The notes beneath the pieces were generated by a model that saw nothing but the letters and a program-made list of their open reading frames with translations, searched no databases and was not told the DNA's origin. A stretch of 64,000 nt of DNA from Siniperca chuatsi (Eukaryota > Chordata > Actinopteri > Centrarchiformes > Sinipercidae): assembly GCF_020085105.1 (NCBI RefSeq), contig NC_058059.1, forward strand, positions 24,405,542 to 24,469,541, written 5' to 3'. Positions within the stretch are counted from its first letter, which is position 1, and every line of letters starts with the position of its first letter. Positions 57,977 through 64,000 of the stretch are shown here, in pieces. A program made the position numbers and the translations under genes.

Positions 57977-58235
57977 GGGCGGCTGTGGCTTAGATGTAGA
58001 GAGGGTTGTCCACTAATCGGAAGTGTCCTTGGGCAAGATACTGGATCCCAAATTGCTCCCGAAGGCTGTGCCATCAGTGTGTGTGTGTGTGTGTGAATGA
58101 ACATTAGTTTCTTTCTGATGAGCAGTTGGCATCTTGCACAGCAGCATCTGCCATCAGTGTGTGTGTGAATGGATGAATGTTGATATGTAGTATAAAGACT
58201 AGAAAGGCGCTATATAAATGCATTCCATTTACCAT
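57977..58235 (+). repeat. tRNA-derived SINE, copy 2
   Basis: Head gggcggctgtggcttagatg, a deletion over the B box, ttgggcaagatactggatcc, an internal (gt)n expansion at 58077-58094, and tail ggcgctatataaatgcattc. Same family as copies at 51.55 and 63.52 kb. Confidence 0.8.
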
Positions 58236-59117
58236 TCAATCAATCAGCAAAGTAATAATGAGTACCCTATTCTGAATAAGTTTAAATGTTAGTTACGATA
58301 TAAAAATAACAGCTATGATTGTGTGTGTCCACTGTGGTATATAACTAAATAACATGGGGGTTACAAAACTCACGCACAATAACTGTGGATTCATGTATCA
58401 GTTCATGACTTCATACTGTATTTCCAACATGTCTGTCTTTTCAAATGTCAGTGGTTGAAGCAGATAAAGCACCACATTATGCCCTAAACATCTCGATGCC
58501 AGTAATTTAACTTGTCTATTTAAAATGAACTCATACCTGTGGGAAAGGTCTGAACGAATAAAACATTAGTTGATGTTTTTCTTTTTTTCATACCCATCCA
58601 GCCACTGACATGCTCATAAATCTGATGAATGAATTCACCATAACAACAATTGTGATCACATACATACAGTAATCCCTTCACGTGGGTCCTGCTGCAGACC
58701 TCCTCTCCATCCTGGGATGCTCATTCCTGGGGAACATGACTCAAGGTGCACTTTTTTTTTTTTTTAAGCATTTTCCGACGCTTTCAACCACATCTCGTAA
58801 ATGGAGCAGTTAACCCATCATGCACAGGTGAAGGAAGGCGGTGTGGCCCCGGCGTCCTGTGTGCAAGGCTGTCAGCTGTATGGATTTTTCCTCCTCCTTT
58901 GACTGTGCGCAGTAGACATGTTCTATGTGCGGCTCTCTAGGCTACATTCCCACATGTGTGAGACAAGGTTTATTACAGTACACACAAAGAAACAGCAGTT
59001 TGACTCATTCCTGTCCTGTCAAAACTCCGTTCAGCTGTCCATAATTTATTTGTAGCTATTTGGACTTTTAACAAGTCAGAATGTAGCCTCGTTAGAAATA
59101 TTTCCTTTTGCATATAA

Positions 59118-60013
59118 ATGATACATATCCTGCAGGACGGTGACGGTCCGTCATTGGTGGAGGGGCTGGTGATGTCACGGGAGCAGTGCGCCAGGGTTTT
59201 GAGAATGGGGAAAAGTTTCAGTGTTAAGACGCTGCCGGAGACTCCTCATCTTACTGAACACCGCGAGAAACACCGCGTTCAACGACTTCAGCTTGTGTCT
59301 TGCGGGCTTTCAGGAGGACCGCACTGTTTTTTCATTATTAACAGCTGGATATATCACCATCAGCACCAAAGGACGGATCCATGAGCCAAGGCGGGATCGT
59401 TATTCTCTCATAAATAAGGTACACGTTTTTCTACAGAAGTCAGCCAATGTATCTAGGCTATCGATTTACAGACGAGATGTGAATAACGTGTTTTTACTGC
59501 GGATAAAAACGGTGTCAAAAACGTTTGCTTGCCGCTGTTTGCTGTGTTCTGTAAGCATAGACCTGCCGTCAAACCCCCGGGTCGGATGTTTGCGGGGTAC
59601 AGGTTTAGTTTTGCCGTTTTAAGCGCACTCATTCATTTCAGAGGATTAGGGGAGTACAGTTTACTCTACAACATGTAGTTACTGGAGGGTTTTACTTTCA
59701 AAATGGGCCATATTTTTTCAAATGTATGTCATATAGGCTACATTAAAATAACACGTCCCCCAATTCTAATCTAGTAGCCTACACCATGTTTAAGAGTTAC
59801 ACATTGAAGTTTACACGGATCCGCACCTCGCTGTGTGCGCTCTCAAAGAAGGACATTGACATACATTAACATTTCAATGAAGGATATTTAATGCAGTATC
59901 ATTTTCAACTTTTGGACATTTTCTAACATTGTCTATAAGGTTTACCATACGGAATATTTTTGGTTTTCTTTTTATTATAATATTACCGCCAAGCAATGGA
60001 CAGCTGGAGAGGT
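59118..60013 (+). other. Possible 5' exon(s) of an unidentified plus-strand gene
   Basis: 59118-59418 is richer in G+C than its surroundings and ends ATAAATAAG|gtacac, a donor-like site. Further on, ATGGACAGCTGGAGAG|gtaagt at 59996-60013 would give a short first coding exon (MDSWR). Open frames here have no recognisable domain, and nothing downstream in the window provides a matching exon. Could be 5' UTR of a gene beyond the right edge, or chance. Confidence 0.2.
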
Positions 60014-60239
60014 AAGTTTTCCAATATTCTTGTTTTAATGTTTATTGTGCTGGGGAAAAAAAAAAGCAGCACTCATCTCATAGCTTCTTCCCCGTCTTTT
60101 AACAAAAATAGGAACATTTCTATTCTGACTCATTTATCCAGTTGGCATGGCCGTAGCCGGGTGAAAAACTGGGTCATAAGCCCATTAACCCCGATACATA
60201 TAAACACGATATAATCTATACAGCATTCTGAAAGGGACA

Positions 60240-61380
60240 ATTCCACATTTTACTTTTGATGCTTTAAGTACATTTTGCTGTTACTTCTGTACTTTTACGA
60301 AGTCAAATTTTGATGCCTTTATTTTTTTAGACAGTGTGATGTGACTAAAGTGGAGAATCTAAGTACTTCATCCACCACTGTTAAAATGCAGTATAATGAA
60401 ATACATGATCCATACTATCAGGAATAACTTTCTGGTGGGGAAATGTTACATTTCTTTTCTGCCATAAAACAAACTCTGACTGTAAATCTAGCTATAAACT
60501 GCGCCTCAGGAACGCAAAAGCCCTAAATTCTAAAACTGACAGTTATGACCTAGTCTACATCCTTTCTCAGCAGAGATCCCAGAAACCCGTACTAAACCAC
60601 TAGACCAAACTGTTCTTTGCCACAAGGCCCGACTATATCAGGAGGATGTTGACACAAGTTTTCTTGGAACAGAATGGGTGCAGCAGTCCTCCTTTCACCT
60701 TATGCAACACAATGTCTGGATGGAAGACATGCTGACGTTCTTCTGTAGTTGAAGACTGCAAAACTGATTTATTTGATATTATATATTTTTTAAATTGTTT
60801 TAATGGGTTTGTTATCTTGGCTACTCGTGCGCCCCAGTGGGAGGAGAGGGTGTGGCAGCGCACCTTTTTAATCTGAGTGTCGCGAATGAGTCTCAAATGG
60901 TCTGCTACCTGCCTGCTCAAAGCAGGTCGACAGCTGAATGCTGCAGATATGTTCCATCTGCAGTCTCCAGCTGGAGTGATGTTATGCAGAGGCGCACCTT
61001 CTGGCAAATGTTTGGGGCCCCCAAAAATTTGGGGAAAAGATGGCCACTCATATTGGCGCATTTTGCAATGACAACCATAATCCCCATTAAACCTCCCATA
61101 AATGCACTATACAGTGTGCCACAGCTGTCCCAGGCGAGCCTGGCCATGAAATTACCAAAAGTGCATTTGGCACACCCCAGACGCACTGGGCGTGGCACAC
61201 TTGACTGTGATTTGTGCTGTTCCGCAGGGTTCACGAAAACAGAGCCCATAGTCCATTATCAGTTCATTATTGTATTGTTCAGTATTCAGTATTGTTTCCT
61301 TTGTGTGAAAAAGGTGTCTAACGGACCAATAGGCAACAGTGCATGTTTGTTATTTTTCAAAATGTGAAATATACAGATAG
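60240..61380. other. Probable repeat-derived sequence, unclassified
   Basis: 60830-61250 has overlapping open frames on both strands and phrases such as gcgccccagtgggagg and gcagaggcgcaccttctggc that look like interspersed repeat, but I cannot name it. 60240-60830 is featureless. Confidence 0.25.
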
Positions 61381-61382
61381 GT

Positions 61383-61520
61383 GACAAATTAAAGGAAAAA
61401 TCAACGTGAAGTGTCTTAGTACGGAGTCAGGCCACCACAAGCCTCCAGAACAGCTTCAGTGCTCCTTGTCAAGTCTGTGGAACTCTATTGGACAGCCCAG
61501 TATCACGCGAAAGAGTGGCA
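61383..61520 (+). repeat. Teleost Tc1/mariner-type MITE fragment
   Basis: gacaaattaaaggaaaaatc, tcaggccaccacaagcctcc and gtggaactctattgg are phrases of an abundant fish MITE. No coding capacity. Confidence 0.45.
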
Positions 61521-61946
61521 CACCCGCTGATCCACTAGAGGATACTGTGTCAGTGTCACATTTTGCCTTGCCTAGGCATGAAAAGTACACGCATGTATGA
61601 AGGTGCAGTACCAGCAGGGGGTGATAATGACGGGAGAAAAGGACTTAGTATAAAGAGTGACAAAGTCTGCATTTGGAGGAAGGTCGGGGTGGATAGATGG
61701 GTCAAACACAGGACTTTCACATGGGAGACTGGGGTTTGTTTCCTGTGTAAAACCAATAGTCAATGTTGATTGTTTTAAGGAAGTTATTTTTAACCCAAAC
61801 CATGAACTTTTCCTAAACCTAACCAAGTTTTGGTGCCTAAACCTAACCAAACTGAAATGTTTCTCAGCAAGCTTTATTTTGAAAGTCTAACCAGATGTTG
61901 CATATTTATTATTGCTAACTTGACCGTGGAATATGAATGTTAAAAC

Positions 61947-62053
61947 ATGACACTGACACTTGTGGGTGAATGGAGTGAATGACATGTACTGTAAAGTGCT
62001 TTGAGTGGTCCGAAGACTAGAAAGGTGCTATACAAGTACAGTCCATTTACCAC
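61947..62053 (+). repeat. SINE 3' tail, copy 3 (truncated)
   Basis: gtaaagtgctttgagtggtc, gactagaaaggtgctatac and agtacagtccatttaccact match the tail of the SINEs at 51.55, 57.98 and 63.52 kb; the tRNA-like head is missing. Confidence 0.7.
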
Positions 62054-62587
62054 TGAGAGCAAGATCTCTTTTCCTAGCGAGACCTGAGTACAGCAGATAT
62101 AAAGAAAAACAAACATAACCAGACATAACAAAAGCATCTGCATTTGATATGTTTCTCCACTCTTTTATTAAGGTTTTTCCTTAAATTTTTCTGCCGTCTG
62201 TATGTAGCACTGCACTGTGTGCACAGTAAACAGTCAGAGCATACATTGCGCTGCAATGAATTGCTTCTGCCCTAAAGTAATGGATGTTTATCAAGAACTG
62301 ATGTGACATGGCCAGTGGATTGATTCAACCCCGGGTCATGGTGTTCCTCAGGGAGGTCTCGATCTGTCTCAGCAACAAGTGTTAGTTTAGTTCAGCTGTT
62401 ATTACAGTTTTGGTGCATGTCTAATCATGTCATAGGAGAAGCTTAATTTATTTTGAAAAACATCAGACTATAATTGGGGAAGAGAGGGGACTTCTTTTTA
62501 AAGCAAAAATGGTTTCAAGAGTATTTCTTAAGGCTCGTTTCCAAGTCCTTCGTCTATACATGACTTGTAGGCTGGCTGAGTGTGAAT

Positions 62588-63127
62588 CAAGGTTATTATT
62601 AACGAACACTAACTAAATAACGAAAACTATATGTAAAAATACATTTTTGTTAACTGAAATATTAAAAACGAGGCTTTACAAAAAACGATAACTAACTCAA
62701 ACTGTATTGTGTGTTTGCAAAACTTATTAAAACAAACTAAAATTAGAGAAAATGTCCTTAGTTTTCATCTATGTCAATTTATTTCATACTACACAAGCCT
62801 AGTATTTCAGGTGGATATGAAATCTATCTTTCAGTCTTTTAGCTGTGCCAGTGTTACGCCAGCTGTCGGCACCTCACAGTCTGTGATGTGTTGCCGATCC
62901 GTCAACGCCACGGCTGGCATCATGGCGGCAGCGAAAGTCAGAAGAAAGCACCAGAGTCCCATTTGGGATTACTTTGAATATGTCTGTGTCACAGATAAAA
63001 GCAAGTGCCTTGTAGTAGTGGAAGGTGATAAAAAAAACTAATTAAAACTAAACTGAAATTGAAAACAAAAAACCAAAACGAAATAAAAATAAAAACAAAT
63101 GAAAAATGCAAAACTATAATAACCTTG
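62588..63127 (+). mobile_element. Non-autonomous hAT element with partial BED zinc finger
   Basis: Perfect terminal inverted repeats CAAGGTTATTAT / ATAATAACCTTG, flanked by 8-base sequences gtgtgaat (62580-62587) and atttgaat (63128-63135), a degenerate 8-bp target duplication. Inside, 62921-63031 encodes MAAAKVRRKHQSPIWDYFEY then VCVTDKSKCLVVVEGD, the N-terminal half of a BED-type zinc finger (aromatic WDYF and first Cys) as in hAT/ZBED transposases. The rest of the transposase is deleted, so the element depends on a relative for movement. Confidence 0.75.
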
Positions 63128-63519
63128 ATTTGAATTTCTTCATATTTAAAAACAATTATGAGTATTATAAATCATGTCTTACATTTCTTTTGGGATGTGT
63201 AGGAAAGCATTGGCAGTGGGTGGTAATCAGGTTGATGAATAGAGTTAGCTGTGTTTCCTAAACATAGCGGCAAGTGCAAAGTTTGCAATAGATAGCAATA
63301 GAATGGACATATTTAAGATGTTTACATGATAAAACTGAAGATGCAGACTTTTCTGTGGCTGATTATTAAACTTCTGATGCTTCTGTTGGATTTATTCTTT
63401 ATCGCTGGTGTGTTTTCCATCTTCATGACTTTGGACGTGGACTTTTACCATTTTCCATTGCAAAATGGTACTTTATATTTTGCGCTATATACCAGCTTGT
63501 CATTTGATTGCTGTGTATG

Positions 63520-63764
63520 GGGGCGGCTGTGGCTTAGTAGTAGAGCGGATCGTCCACCAATCGGAAGGTCGGTGGTTCGATCCTGGTTTGCCCCAGCCCA
63601 CGTGTCGAAGTGTCATTGGGCAAGACACTGAACCCCAAATTGCTCCTGAGGTGTGTGTGAATGAGTAGTTACTTTAATGAGCAGTTCTGCCATCGGTGTG
63701 TGAATGTGATATGTAGTTAACTTTCACTAGTTAGAAAGGTGCTATATAAATACAGTCCATTCAC
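63520..63764 (+). repeat. tRNA-derived SINE, copy 4 (best preserved)
   Basis: A box tggcttagtagtagagcg, B box ggtggttcgatcctgg, middle cattgggcaagacactgaac and tail gtgctatataaatacagtcc. The intact polymerase III promoter boxes make this the reference copy for the family in this window. Confidence 0.85.
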
Positions 63765-63879
63765 AGCTTTTCCAAATGCACCACCTGTTCCAGTTTAGCC
63801 GTCGTCAGACTAATTCTCAAATGCTTATTAGTCTGGAACTTCTCAGTTCTTTTTTGATATTTGTTATCAACGGGCGCAG

Positions 63880-64000
63880 ACCAAAATGCCTCTGGCACAC
63901 AATTGGATAGACCCACAACCAATCAGAGCAACGAAACATGTGACGTAGCGCTGAGCGACACATGCAAGTTGGGGGGGTGCTTGATCTGTTTTCAAGCAGC
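63880..64000 (-). repeat. MITE-like repeat, truncated by the window edge
   Basis: Reverse complement matches 36955-37070: gcttgaaaacagatcaagca, caacttgcatg, gctcagcgctacg, gctctgattggttgtgggtc. The remainder lies outside the window. Confidence 0.6.

Noticed and set aside
60917-61249. Minus-strand 110-residue open frame
   Set aside because: Overlaps an equally long plus-strand frame; neither has a recognisable domain or splice context.

Overview
This is a vertebrate nuclear window, almost certainly from a teleost fish. It is AT-rich and holds two multi-exon genes with GT-AG introns whose proteins match SPTLC1 and CHSY3. Everything between and around them is filled with repeat types typical of fish: Tc1 elements, Penelope-like elements, L2/Rex1-like, I/Nimb-like and R2/R4-like LINEs, hAT elements, tRNA-headed SINEs and a KDZ-type transposase relic. 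There are no bacterial operons, CRISPR arrays or phage genes. All functional calls come from reading the sequence and from remembered family features; no database search was run.

Layout. Positions 829-22965 (minus strand) hold a complete sptlc1 in 15 coding exons. The spliced frame closes exactly at 472 residues. Its two large introns (intron 3, 14324-20682; intron 9, 4755-10479) carry Tc1, Penelope-like and LINE relics. Positions 22966-32828 are intergenic sequence plus the probable chsy3 3' UTR, with LINE relics, tRNA-like repeats, an L1-type ORF1 fragment and an 856-bp hAT element with an 8-bp target duplication. Positions 32829-40858 (minus strand) hold a complete chsy3 in three coding exons (810 residues). 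Positions 40859-64000 contain no host gene that I can recognise. They hold an I/Nimb-like LINE tail with a 15-bp target duplication, the decayed KDZ-transposase element (about 42.4-53.6 kb) invaded by a palindromic Tc1 and other elements, an L2/Rex1-like LINE, three copies and one tail of a SINE family, and a BED-finger hAT derivative. A possible but unproven first exon of a plus-strand gene lies near 59.1-60.0 kb.

The two genes are transcribed in the same direction about 10 kb apart and act in unrelated pathways: sphingolipid synthesis at the ER and chondroitin chain synthesis in the Golgi. I see no functional link beyond proximity.

The most interesting structures are mobile-element biology: the KDZ relic with cysteine cluster and ~100-bp inverted flanks, the head-to-head Tc1 foldback bounded by one TA duplication, the Penelope insertion with a 16-bp target duplication and inverted terminal piece, and a decayed hammerhead-like motif. 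I did not find evidence for a wholly new biological system.
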